From Clostridium beijerinckii (lineage in GTDB: Bacteria > Bacillota > Clostridia > Clostridiales > Clostridiaceae), in assembly GCF_018223745.1 (NCBI RefSeq), contig NZ_CP073653.1:1603001-1667000 (forward strand): DNA of 64,000 bases, written 5' to 3'. Below the pieces are notes generated by a model. It did no database searches. It was not told the DNA's origin and worked only from the letters and a program-made list of their open reading frames with translations. This document shows positions 45,400 to 53,682 of this stretch, in pieces. Numbering within the stretch: position 1 is the first letter of the stretch; every line of letters starts with the position of its first letter. The position numbers and the translations under genes were made by a program.

Positions 45400-46304
45400 T
45401 ATAAATCTCTCCTTTTAGTCTCATTTGTATTTTCTGGATTTTTAACTATGTTCATATATTTATCCATTAAACCTAATTCAATTATATTATATAATATATC
45501 CTCATTTCTTTTTAGGTTTAATTTTTCTAAGTTTTCTTTACAACTATATCCACAATTTAAAATTGTAAATTCTATTTTAGGCTGTATGAATTCCATAAAT
45601 TTATCGTATGTTAAAGAATTTTTGTTATACAAGAAATTTATTGGATTAAATTTTTTATTTTCCATATCAGATTTCAAATCATCTAAGGCATCTATTAGAT
45701 AAATCCATTTTCCTATTGAATATCCTAATCTATATAAAGTATTCCTTAAATCCAATCCGTCATCGATTAATTTATAAGGATAGTCACGTAAAATTCCGCC
45801 AACTAAATCGCTAAAAGGATCACATATTTCATCTATAGAATTAAATGATTTACTATCTTCTAAAGTGGAAAGCTTATTTAAAGATTCCATTATGTTGTTA
45901 TTAATTCTAATGATTGAACTAGGAAATTTTCTTTTATAAGGGGATAAAAGAAGTGATAAAAATTTACTTTTGTAATTTTTATCATCATGAGCATCATCTA
46001 ACAGTTTATAATAAAACAGGGATATATTCATAGCAGAGGCATAAGATAACGCCTTGTTATTAGCTATTACAATTTTTTTTTCAGTAGGGTGAAGAGAACA
46101 TCTGTGATGAGAAATTTCTAGCTCTTCTGGATTTAATGCATCTAATAGTAAACCTAAAAAAGTCATATCATAATTTAAAGACATCCTCGGTATATTACCA
46201 AATTCTTTTTTTATATGGCAACATAATCCACAATAATAGCATTTAAATCTAGCAAAATCTTTTACTTTCATTTCTGCTTTTAATGGAGTAACATATCCAA
46301 ACAA
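45399..46304 (-). CDS. DUF5685-family protein
   Basis: This 301-residue soluble protein starts [28 protein letters not shown], which is the DUF5685 signature: a Cys-rich CxxCxxCC near residue 25, then [16 protein letters not shown] and [10 protein letters not shown] near 65. Downstream helices ([18 protein letters not shown]) carry a conserved acidic pattern also seen in isoprenoid-synthase-like folds. The TTG at 46304 is the start, because AAGGAGTG lies directly upstream; an earlier in-frame codon would overlap it. It is coupled to the J-domain gene. A candidate promoter (TTGTTT, TATAAT) lies at 46340-46369. No function is known. Confidence 0.85.
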   Translation of the reverse strand: MFGYVTPLKAEMKVKDFARFKCYYCGLCCHIKKEFGNIPRMSLNYDMTFLGLLLDALNPEELEISHHRCSLHPTEKKIVIANNKALSYASAMNISLFYYKLLDDAHDDKNYKSKFLSLLLSPYKRKFPSSIIRINNNIMESLNKLSTLEDSKSFNSIDEICDPFSDLVGGILRDYPYKLIDDGLDLRNTLYRLGYSIGKWIYLIDALDDLKSDMENKKFNPINFLYNKNSLTYDKFMEFIQPKIEFTILNCGYSCKENLEKLNLKRNEDILYNIIELGLMDKYMNIVKNPENTNETKRRDL

Positions 46305-46596
46305 TAAAAAACACTCCTTATAAAATTCAATATAAATCAATTATACAGTAAATTTAAGCATATAAACAATAAAGTTCATATATACATAATAAAATTTTCA
46401 GATAATATTAACATTTGTATGACTGTATATTGGACATATTATGTATTTCTGTAAAATATGAATTTAATTTTAATTTGTAGGAATTTTTTATTATAGAATC
46501 CAGTATAATGTTATCGTGGCCAAAACAGGAGCGATAGGAGTTAAGCAGTAAATAATAAGTATTTCAGGAAAATTTGAAATATTTATAAAAAAAGTC
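46305..46596. other. AT-rich divergent intergenic region
   Basis: No gene. It holds the leftward DUF5685 promoter near 46340-46369 and leads to the rubrerythrin promoter at 46597. A GC-richer patch around 46514-46535 has no feature I can name. Confidence 0.45.
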
Positions 46597-46625
46597 TTTA
46601 CAACGGATAATTATTATTATATAAT
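46597..46625 (+). promoter_or_regulatory. rubrerythrin promoter with PerR box in the spacer
   Basis: TTTACA (46597-46602) and a perfect TATAAT (46620-46625) are 17 bp apart. Between them, GGATAATTATTATTA (46605-46619) matches 12 of the 14 fixed positions of the B. subtilis PerR box TTATAATNATTATAA. A bound repressor would cover the promoter. A PerR-type gene is at the left end of this window. Confidence 0.8.
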
Positions 46626-46713
46626 AAAAAATGTAGGAAACAAGAAAACAAAAGATAAAATTAAATGATATAAATAAAAAATAAATAAATTAAAATTTTA
46701 GGAGGAAGAGATT

Positions 46714-47256
46714 ATGAAAAAATTCGTTTGTACAGTGTGTGGTTATATTTATGAAGGAGAAACAGCTCCAGAAAAATGTCCAGTGTGTGGAGTAGGAGCA
46801 GAAAAATTTGTTGAACAAAGCGGAGATCTAGCTTTTGCTGATGAGCATGTAATCGGAGTTGCTAAAGGTGTTGATAAAGAAGTAATTGATGGATTACAAG
46901 CAAACTTTGTTGGAGAATGTACAGAAGTTGGAATGTACTTAGCTATGTCAAGACAAGCTGATAGAGAAGGATATCCAGAAGTTGCAGAAGCTTATAAGAG
47001 AATAGCATTTGAAGAAGCAGAACATGCTGCTAAATTTGCTGAATTACTTGGTGAAGTAGTAGTAGCAGATACAAAAGCTAACTTACAAGCTAGAGTTGAT
47101 GCAGAACATGGTGCATGTCAAGGTAAAAAAGATTTAGCAACACTTGCTAAGAAATTAAACTTAGATGCAATTCATGATACAGTTCATGAAATGTGTAAAG
47201 ATGAAGCTAGACATGGAAAAGCATTCAAAGGATTATTAGATAGATATTTTGCATAA
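46714..47256 (+). CDS. reverse rubrerythrin (NADH-dependent peroxide reductase)
   Basis: This 180-residue cytoplasmic protein has the reversed domain order: an N-terminal rubredoxin-like FeS4 domain (CTVCGY at 6-11 and CPVCG near 24) and then the diiron four-helix domain with the ExxH motifs EEAEHAAKF near 110 and DEARHGKAF near 168. Such proteins of C. acetobutylicum reduce hydrogen peroxide with electrons from NADH through NROR and rubredoxin and are de-repressed by PerR loss. The PerR box in its promoter agrees. AGGAGGAAG precedes the ATG. The high use of common codons suggests high expression. Confidence 0.94.
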   Translation: MKKFVCTVCGYIYEGETAPEKCPVCGVGAEKFVEQSGDLAFADEHVIGVAKGVDKEVIDGLQANFVGECTEVGMYLAMSRQADREGYPEVAEAYKRIAFEEAEHAAKFAELLGEVVVADTKANLQARVDAEHGACQGKKDLATLAKKLNLDAIHDTVHEMCKDEARHGKAFKGLLDRYFA

Positions 47257-47324
47257 TATTATAAGATAGAATAATATACACATATTTTTAACTGAATAAT
47301 TAATGATAATTCTGCTTAATAAGC

Positions 47325-47366
47325 AAAGTAAAAGAGAAGATAATAATTTATCTTCTCTTTTACTTT
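47325..47366. terminator. 19-bp hairpin between rubrerythrin and macrodomain genes
   Basis: AAAGTAAAAGAGAAGATAA (47325-47343) pairs perfectly with 47348-47366 across 4 bases. The right arm overlaps the last codons of the leftward gene. It lacks a long T run, so termination is likely but not certain. Confidence 0.6.
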
Positions 47367-48004
47367 TGTAATCTTTCTTCATACAAAGATTTGTACATAT
47401 TATATGTTTTCTCATCTAAGCAAACCATTGCAATTTCATCAAAGGTATCTGGAGAGTTATTTATAAATGATAAAATCTCATCTAATGCTATATTGCAGGC
47501 TTCATCTAATGGATAGGAATAGGCGCCTGTGCTTATAGATGGTAAAGCAATAGTTTTAATGGGATGATCATTAATATAATCATCAAGTTCTTTTAGTATA
47601 AAGTCTCTTTGTTTATCAGTATTAAAGCGATAAAGATTTTTATTTAGAATCTCATTACACTGCTTTGAATAAAATTCCGAGTAATTAGCAGCTATTTCAA
47701 AAACAGAACGATAAGCATTTCTTAAGTATTTTTCCTCTGAGCCGTTATTTCGGTAAATGGGCCCTACAGTATGTATTACCCAATGCACACCGTGGTCACT
47801 CAAGTTATAAGATCTTGTTAATTTTGATCTACCAGTCAAACAGCCATTTAACTGTCTACACTCATCTAATAGTTTTTCTCCGCAAGCCTTGTGAATAGCA
47901 CCGTCAACTCCTCCACCACCCAGTAGAGATGCATTCGCAGCATTTACAATAGCATCAAATTTGATTTTTGTTATATCATCAAAAAGTATTTTAAAGTTAG
48001 TCAA
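47360..48004 (-). CDS. macrodomain protein (ADP-ribose / O-acetyl-ADP-ribose hydrolase type)
   Basis: This 214-residue macrodomain has IVNAANASLLGGGGVDGAIHKA near residue 18 with the ADP-ribose loop and catalytic asparagines, then VIHTVGPIY near 75 and LPSISTGAYSYPLDEA near 155. That is the YmdB/MacroD type, which removes ADP-ribose or acetyl groups. The region around 100-145 is about 40 residues longer than in YmdB. A TTG at 48004 with GAGGTG six bases upstream is preferred over the GTG at 48013, whose position overlaps the ribosome site. Confidence 0.9.
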   Translation of the reverse strand: MTNFKILFDDITKIKFDAIVNAANASLLGGGGVDGAIHKACGEKLLDECRQLNGCLTGRSKLTRSYNLSDHGVHWVIHTVGPIYRNNGSEEKYLRNAYRSVFEIAANYSEFYSKQCNEILNKNLYRFNTDKQRDFILKELDDYINDHPIKTIALPSISTGAYSYPLDEACNIALDEILSFINNSPDTFDEIAMVCLDEKTYNMYKSLYEERLQK

Positions 48005-48151
48005 ATTAATCACCTCATATTAGTCATACAAAAATTCTCTCACTTAATAGTTTACACCCAATTAACATAAATAAAAATACTATTTTTTGAAAAAAATGTT
48101 AATTAGCTATATGAAAATTAAATTCTAGTTATACATATGAGAGAAATAATA

Positions 48152-48190
48152 AAATAATAAAGCACACATTTAATGTATGCTTTATTATTT
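48152..48190. terminator. hairpin terminator of the HNH-type ORF
   Basis: AAATAATAAAGCA and TGCTTTATTATTT arms, extended by ACA/TGT with one mismatch, form a stem with flanking T-rich sequence in both directions. Confidence 0.7.
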
Positions 48191-48245
48191 TGTTTAATTA
48201 CAATAATCTTTAAATTCTAGAAAAAGAACTAATAAAATAAATTAA

Positions 48246-48893
48246 TTAAATAGGTTGATTTTCTAAATTTTTTCTTCTATTATCTAAAGGATTTAAATTT
48301 ATATGATGTACTTTCATTGTTTCGTCTGGGTCCATAATTAACCTGTCTAAACGAATTCTACCTTCAGAAGTATTTGCAACAACCATAGTTTCAGTACCCT
48401 TTTTGTAAAGAACCCAGTTGTAACCGTCTTTTACTACTTTATTTACATCTTCCATTGAAATTAAAGCAGTATCCTTATGATTTCCGAATTTATCTCTTAA
48501 AATTATACCCATTGTATCGTGATCGATTTTAGTACAATCATTTTTTAAACTTCTATTATATAATTCTAAATTTTCTTTTCTGTTATCTAAAGTATTTCCG
48601 TTTAAGTGTTTTATTGGAGTCTTTGGATTAACATCTAAAATAACAGATTGAATTGATTTTTTAGTGGAAACTGTTTTTCCATTAACTTTAGCAGTCTCTA
48701 AAGTTTGAACAAGATGATTATTGAAATCCTTATGCCATTCAGCAAACCAAATTCCAGCTTCTTTAACTTTTTTAGCGTCGAATGTGTCTATCTTGCAAAC
48801 TAGTTCACTTCCATCTTTTTTTAAGACAGTAATTTCAGTAAGATTACCTTTTTCAGTATATTTATTTTCTTGAGTTTTATAATTTGTATTTAT
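48246..48893 (-). CDS. HNH-type endonuclease-like protein with a non-standard start (ATA)
   Basis: The frame is open for 215 codons from 48893 leftward but contains no ATG, GTG or TTG until the internal ATG at 48512. AGAGGTG lies seven bases before an ATA at 48893-48891, at ideal spacing, so ATA initiation or a mutated ATG is likely. The protein has two copies of the HNH/AP2-type motif: KHLNGNTLDNRKENLELYNR near 108 and VHHINLNPLDNRRKNLEN near 195. Such motifs are typical of phage and homing endonucleases. The first motif has lost a histidine (KHLNG). Diverged repeats lie right upstream. Confidence 0.65.
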   Translation of the reverse strand: MNTNYKTQENKYTEKGNLTEITVLKKDGSELVCKIDTFDAKKVKEAGIWFAEWHKDFNNHLVQTLETAKVNGKTVSTKKSIQSVILDVNPKTPIKHLNGNTLDNRKENLELYNRSLKNDCTKIDHDTMGIILRDKFGNHKDTALISMEDVNKVVKDGYNWVLYKKGTETMVVANTSEGRIRLDRLIMDPDETMKVHHINLNPLDNRRKNLENQPI

Positions 48894-49376
48894 GGTTAAG
48901 CACCTCTTTCATGATTTAATGTTTATTAATATATGTGAATGACAATCTAATTTGAAAAATAACACAAAATAAGTTATTTTTCAAGGTTTTGTATATATTA
49001 TGACACATATATAATTAATTTAAACATTACATCATTATACCAGATTAAAAATATAAAAGATATACACCTCTAAAAAAAGCGCGAAGCGCAACCAAGATCA
49101 TTTAAAATTAGAAAAAGCACTTACCTTATAAAAAGGAGAGCAACCAAAAACATATTATTAATTAAAAAAGTGTTAGTAATATGTAATAAGAACAACTGAT
49201 AAAAAAGTACGCACCTTATAAAAAAGCGCGAAGCGCAACCAAGATCATTAAATTATATTTCATTGTGTATACCCACAAAATCTTAAAAAATATTAAATAT
49301 ATGGTAGACGCAGCTGAGTAAACTAAAGTAAAATAGAATTTGATATTAAGAAAGCGCAGATAATGAGGTACTAAAT
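48894..49376. other. gene-free stretch between HNH-type ORF and MATE gene
   Basis: 483 bases without an ORF of coding quality. They hold a perfect 12-bp inverted repeat (TTGAAAAATAAC at 48952-48963 and GTTATTTTTCAA at 48973-48984), the repeats at 49055-49252, and a short ATG ORF of 11 codons at 48912 that is out of frame with the HNH-type protein. Confidence 0.5.
49055..49252. repeat. three diverged repeats with a GCGC hairpin
   Basis: A 30-base perfect direct repeat (AAAAAAGCGCGAAGCGCAAC followed by CAAGATCATT) is at 49073-49102 and 49220-49249. A middle, degenerate copy (AAAAAGGAGAGCAACCA) lies at 49130-49147. Upstream of copies B and C a second shared block AAAAAG-AC--ACCTTATAAAA (49112-49134, 49203-49225) extends the unit to about 50 bases. 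GCGCGAAGCGC forms a GC-rich stem with a GAA loop, unusual in this AT-rich DNA. The unit resembles a palindromic intergenic element. Confidence 0.75.
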
Positions 49377-50744
49377 ATGATAATAACTGAGACTTTAAAA
49401 AACATTTTGGAAGATAAGAAATTTATACACAAAGCTATATCTATTACAGTACCTATAACATTACAAGCTCTGTTAAACACAAGCTTGAATCTTGTGGATA
49501 CTGTAATGATTGGAAGTTTAGGTCAGAGTTCAATTGCAGCAGTTGGCCTTGCAAATAAAGTATTTTTTGTTTTTACATTACTATTATTTGGTGTCGTTAG
49601 TGGGTCTTCGATTTTAACAGCCCAATATTTTGGCAAAAATGATATAAAAAATATAAGAAGAGTATTAGGTATGTCTCTGATTATTGGCTTAGTTGGATCA
49701 ATTATTTTTGTAATACCGAGTTTAATATGTCCTGAAATAGTTATGAGTATTTTTACACCAAATGAAAATACGATAAAAATAGGTGCATCGTATTTAGCTA
49801 TAGCTGCCATTAGTTATCCTTTAACTGCAGTTACAAATGTTTATGTAGCACTTTTAAGAGGGGTAAATCAGGTAAAAGCCCCTGTTGTCATAACAGTGTT
49901 TTCTATTTGTATTAAAGTAATGCTAAATTATACTTTAATATTTGGACATTTTGGTGTACCAGCTCTTGGGGTACAAGGAGAAGCTATTGCAACTATAATA
50001 GCTAGAACAATTGAATGCACATGTATTTTAGCTATAGTATATTATGAAAAAGGACCTGCAGCTGCAAAATTTAAAGAACTTATATCTTTTAATAAGAATT
50101 TTACAAGATTATATGCTTCAACTGTATCTCCAGTTATAATTAATGAATTTATGTGGGGATTAGGAGTAACAATGTATTCTTTAGTATATGGAAGAATGGG
50201 GGATGGAGCTGTTGCAGCAATCACAATAACCCAAACAGTTGAACAAATAATGACAGTTGTATTTCAGGGGATAAGTGCAGCAACTGCGGTTATATTGGGA
50301 AATGAATTAGGTGCTAATAAATTGGATGATGCAGAAAGTCATGCAAAGTATTTTATAATACTACAGTTTATTTTTGCTTTAATAATGTCTGCAACATGCT
50401 TGTTTATTAGAAGTCCAATAATTATGCTATTTAATGTAACTGAAAGTGTAGCAGTAGATATTAGCAGATGCCTAATAGTTTTTTCGTGCTATTTGCCATT
50501 TAAGATATTTAATTGGGTAAATATTGTTGGTATACTTAGAAGTGGTGGCGACACTAAAGCTGCATTAATGCTAGATATTACTGGAGTTTGGTTAGTTGGC
50601 ATACCGTTTGCCTATTTAGGTGGAATGTTACTTGAGCTTCAGATATATTTCGTATATGCAATGGTTACATTTGAAGAAGTATACAAATTTATACTTGGAT
50701 TTAGAAGATACAAGCAAAGAATATGGCTTAAAAATTTAGTTTAG
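49377..50744 (+). CDS. MATE-family multidrug/sodium antiporter
   Basis: This membrane exporter has 455 residues and 12 predicted hydrophobic segments in two homologous halves (first half from ITVPITLQALLNTSLNLVDTVMIGSLG, second from TVSPVIINEFMWGLGVTMYSLVYG near 245). MATE proteins of this branch export drugs or metabolites with sodium or protons. TGAGGTAC precedes the ATG. The downstream 200 bp shows no convincing terminator. The substrate is unknown. Confidence 0.92.
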   Translation: MIITETLKNILEDKKFIHKAISITVPITLQALLNTSLNLVDTVMIGSLGQSSIAAVGLANKVFFVFTLLLFGVVSGSSILTAQYFGKNDIKNIRRVLGMSLIIGLVGSIIFVIPSLICPEIVMSIFTPNENTIKIGASYLAIAAISYPLTAVTNVYVALLRGVNQVKAPVVITVFSICIKVMLNYTLIFGHFGVPALGVQGEAIATIIARTIECTCILAIVYYEKGPAAAKFKELISFNKNFTRLYASTVSPVIINEFMWGLGVTMYSLVYGRMGDGAVAAITITQTVEQIMTVVFQGISAATAVILGNELGANKLDDAESHAKYFIILQFIFALIMSATCLFIRSPIIMLFNVTESVAVDISRCLIVFSCYLPFKIFNWVNIVGILRSGGDTKAALMLDITGVWLVGIPFAYLGGMLLELQIYFVYAMVTFEEVYKFILGFRRYKQRIWLKNLV

Positions 50745-50946
50745 AATTGGGGAGGATTTTAAAATAGAAGATGAAGTCTATTTTTAGAATTCTCCCTGTC
50801 TATTCTAAAAAAGAAAGACTTTAGAAAATAGAAGTGAATTGTATAAATATGGAATTCTTAATTTTTTTGTAACCTCTCAGAGGATTATTTCCTATATAAT
50901 AGGAGATAATGAAAATATTAAATAAATATAGATTTCGGAGGAATAT

Positions 50947-51981
50947 ATGGATAAACAAACAAACCATAAGCCAAGAAAAAAAACGCACAAAAGAAAGAAA
51001 AGAAAATCTAATTCGAGAGTACTTTTAAAGGGATTATTGGATATGTTTATCTTTTTAGCTATAACAACACCATTGGTATTGTTCTTTGGACCATATGATA
51101 ATACGAGAAAAACATTTATATCAACAGTCCTAGCAACAAGGCATGCATATTTAATAAATGATATAATTCCACAGTCAGCATTAAATAAACTTCTTGGAAT
51201 AGATGAAGAGAGTGATAGTCAAGAAGTTTTTCAAGATATGAAAAAAATAAATGTTAAATATAAAGTTGGAAATGAAATAAATCGATACGATATACATACT
51301 CAGAGATTTGATGGATATGTGCTAGAAGTGAAAAATCCATTAAAAATGAAGGTTGCAATGACTAAGTTTTTAGGTAAAATGGGTGAAAAGACAAGTCAGA
51401 TGGCGGAAGATAATAATGCTGTTGCAGCTATTAATGGTGGATCATTCATTGATAAATCAACTGATGGAACTGCTTATGCAGGTACTGGATCTGAACCTGG
51501 TGGATTTGTAATATCAGGCGGAAATGTTATTTATCCAAAGTCTGGTGCAGATGAGAAAAAAGTTGAAAATGTAATTGCATTTACAAAAAGTGGAGAACTA
51601 GTAGTTGGGGATCATAGTTTGGCTGATTTAAAAAAGATGAATGTACAGGAAGCTATGTGTTTTAGAAGACCTAATATTGTAATTAATGGGATTAGACAAG
51701 TAAAAAATAAAATGGAAGATGGGCTTAATCCTAGAACTGCAGTTGGTCAGAAACAAGATGGAACTATAATTCTATTAGTTATAGATGGCAGAAAGATAAC
51801 GTCACCAGGAGCGAGTTTATATGATGTTCAAGAGATAATGATGGAAAGAGGTGCTGTTAATGCAGGTGCTCTTGATGGAGGATATTCTTCAACTATGTAT
51901 TATAAAGGAAATGTTATAAATTCTCCTAATGCTTGGGATGGTGAAAGAACCGTTGCTACAGCATTTTATGTGGAACAGTAA
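50947..51981 (+). CDS. phosphodiester glycosidase family protein, membrane-anchored
   Basis: This 344-residue protein starts with a highly basic cytoplasmic tail (KPRKKTHKRKKRKSN), then a membrane anchor (LLDMFIFLAITTPLVLFF) and an extracellular domain of the phosphodiester-glycosidase (NAGPA) family. AAINGGSF near 157, NPRTAVGQKQDGTIILLVIDGR near 260 and ALDGGYSSTMYYKG near 302 are the conserved pieces. Relatives act on cell-envelope sugar-phosphates. TCGGAGGAA precedes the ATG. It ends 14 bp before the next gene, so the two are likely cotranscribed. Confidence 0.88.
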   Translation: MDKQTNHKPRKKTHKRKKRKSNSRVLLKGLLDMFIFLAITTPLVLFFGPYDNTRKTFISTVLATRHAYLINDIIPQSALNKLLGIDEESDSQEVFQDMKKINVKYKVGNEINRYDIHTQRFDGYVLEVKNPLKMKVAMTKFLGKMGEKTSQMAEDNNAVAAINGGSFIDKSTDGTAYAGTGSEPGGFVISGGNVIYPKSGADEKKVENVIAFTKSGELVVGDHSLADLKKMNVQEAMCFRRPNIVINGIRQVKNKMEDGLNPRTAVGQKQDGTIILLVIDGRKITSPGASLYDVQEIMMERGAVNAGALDGGYSSTMYYKGNVINSPNAWDGERTVATAFYVEQ

Positions 51982-51995
51982 AAGGAGGATAAGTG

Positions 51996-53036
51996 ATGAG
52001 AAATATTAAAAGAAGATTAGCATGGTGTGCGCTTGCTCTAATATTACAGCAATGCATATTTTTATATTTTGATAAAGTATATTTGGCATCTGATCTTAAT
52101 ATAAAAGCTGAAGAAGTTAAAGATGAGGATAATGTGGCTGATAAGAAAACAGAGATTAATATAAAAAAGGGAGTAAGTGAAATTAAAGTATCTTCAGATG
52201 CAAGATATGTATCATATATAGAAGACAGTAAGCTTAAAACATTAGATAGCAATGATGATAAGGAAAAAGTATGTGATACAGATAGTGGATCAGAAATTGT
52301 ATTCTATAGATGGCTTAATAGTGAAGATAATATGATAATAATCCAAAAGATAAAGGAAAAAGGTGCGTACTATTTTGAGCCTATATCTTTTGATGCTAAA
52401 AAAGGAGAAGCAAGGGATCTTGCAGACTTTGATTTAAAAAAGGTTAGAATTAAGCTTGAGAGTACAAAGGATGAAATTAATAATGTTGTATTTTCAACAT
52501 TAACTCATAGTTTATATATAGAAGTGAAGAAGAGTAGTGGAAAATGTGATTTGTATTACGCAAACGTAATGAATCAGTTGAAGAAGGTTAAAAGTGAAAA
52601 AGTTATAGGAAATGTTGTAGTACCAACAACTAGCACTAATGCGATAATGGAGGAAAATAACAGTATAACTATATTAAATACAAAAGGAAATGTATCAATA
52701 CCTAATGTTAAAAGTGCAAAAATATTAGGAGCTGATGTTAATGATAATGTATATTTTGGCGAAGTAGCAGACAACAAAATTAAAAATATATATTACAGCG
52801 TGTTATCTGATAGTCAGAGGAAATGGAATCAATTAAAACTTGCGAAACCTGTTGATAAAAATGATATACTAATCGATTATTCAGGTAAAGTTTATATTAA
52901 TAGTAAATCAGATAATAGTGTATTAGAATTAACAAGTAATAAAAACATAAAATATAAAGGGGAATTGGTTCAATCATATTCTAAAGGAATCATTTCTAGA
53001 GATGGCAATACATTAATTAAAAATAAGTTGGAATAG
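51996..53036 (+). CDS. hypothetical anchored protein, possible propeller fold
   Basis: This 346-residue protein has a signal anchor (AWCALALILQQCIFLYF near residues 9-25) and an extracellular part with repeated strand patterns (KVSSDARYVSYIED, FYRWLNSEDNMIIIQK, and several more), like a beta propeller. I do not recognise a family. AAAGGAGG precedes both GTG 51993 and ATG 51996; ATG is preferred. It is paired with the phosphodiester-glycosidase gene, which suggests a joint role at the cell surface (inference). A terminator follows. Confidence 0.65.
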   Translation: MRNIKRRLAWCALALILQQCIFLYFDKVYLASDLNIKAEEVKDEDNVADKKTEINIKKGVSEIKVSSDARYVSYIEDSKLKTLDSNDDKEKVCDTDSGSEIVFYRWLNSEDNMIIIQKIKEKGAYYFEPISFDAKKGEARDLADFDLKKVRIKLESTKDEINNVVFSTLTHSLYIEVKKSSGKCDLYYANVMNQLKKVKSEKVIGNVVVPTTSTNAIMEENNSITILNTKGNVSIPNVKSAKILGADVNDNVYFGEVADNKIKNIYYSVLSDSQRKWNQLKLAKPVDKNDILIDYSGKVYINSKSDNSVLELTSNKNIKYKGELVQSYSKGIISRDGNTLIKNKLE

Positions 53037-53095
53037 AATAATATGAATAATGAATAAGTTAAGAAAAAATAGATAAACTATACATTGATGAAAAG

Positions 53096-53129
53096 AAGAT
53101 CTTCATAAAAAGGAAGATCTTGTTTTTTT
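53096..53129 (+). terminator. rho-independent terminator
   Basis: AAGATCTTC (53096-53104) pairs with GAAGATCTT (53113-53121), followed by GTTTTTTT. Confidence 0.85.
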
Positions 53130-53154
53130 ACATAAAATCAATGGAGGAATGAAA

Positions 53155-53406
53155 ATGTCTAAAATAGGAGTAGTGAGCGCAATATTAGAGCATCCAAAGG
53201 AAGTGCAAGATGAATTTAATGATGTAGTAGCATCATTTAGAGGAAGCATAAAAGGAAGGATGGGGATACCTTTTGCTGATGAGTTATCAGTTATATCTAT
53301 AGCTCTTACAGGGGAATCAGAAGAAACAATAAATGATTTTACAGAGCAGCTTGATCGTATTGATGGTGTATCAGTGAAAACTTCAATAGCAAAGATTGAA
53401 GTCTAG
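53155..53406 (+). CDS. TM1266-family iron-only hydrogenase system regulator
   Basis: This 83-residue protein matches the TM1266 family: IGVVSAILEHPKEVQDEFNDVVASF, GRMGIPF, DELSVISIALTGESEETINDF and VKTSIAKIEV form an ACT/NikR-C-like ferredoxin fold. It is named a putative iron-only hydrogenase regulator from its usual neighbours, but no hydrogenase gene lies in this window. The ATG at 53155 has GGAGG seven bases upstream; the earlier ATG at 53149 lies too close to it. Terminators on both sides make it a single-gene unit. Confidence 0.85.
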   Translation: MSKIGVVSAILEHPKEVQDEFNDVVASFRGSIKGRMGIPFADELSVISIALTGESEETINDFTEQLDRIDGVSVKTSIAKIEV

Positions 53407-53454
53407 CAAGAAAAGAAATATTTGAAAATAAAGTCTGTATTTAAAAATATAAAG

Positions 53455-53503
53455 AATGCATACCTGACACCTTTAAAAGCTGGTAGGTATGCATTAATTT
53501 TAT
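53455..53503 (+). terminator. rho-independent terminator
   Basis: AATGCATACCT (53455-53465) pairs with AGGTATGCATT (53485-53495), with an inner ACC/GGT pair, followed by AATTTTAT. Confidence 0.75.
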
Positions 53504-53682
53504 CATAACATAAATTTTACAGTTATATTTTAAAATAAATGCTATAATATATAAGTTCTAATCAGTATAATTTATTCTTTACGAAATTATTTCAGTTATA
53601 ATATTAATTGATGATTTAAGATAAACTTCTATGAAGCAGATTTTTAGAAAATATATAAGTTTATAGGAAGAGGCGGTGTTTT

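Noticed and set aside
48246..48512. 88-residue protein as the complete HNH-type gene
   Set aside because: The same frame is open for another 127 codons upstream with a second HNH-like motif and a ribosome site, so the short version is likely a truncated call.
49055..49252. Repeats as a CRISPR array
   Set aside because: Only two exact copies and one degenerate copy, unequal spacing (147 bp between the exact copies), no cas genes in the window.
50745..50830. Inverted repeat GGGAGGATTTT / AGAATTCTCCC after the MATE gene as a terminator
   Set aside because: The stem has several mismatches and no T run follows it; not listed as a terminator.
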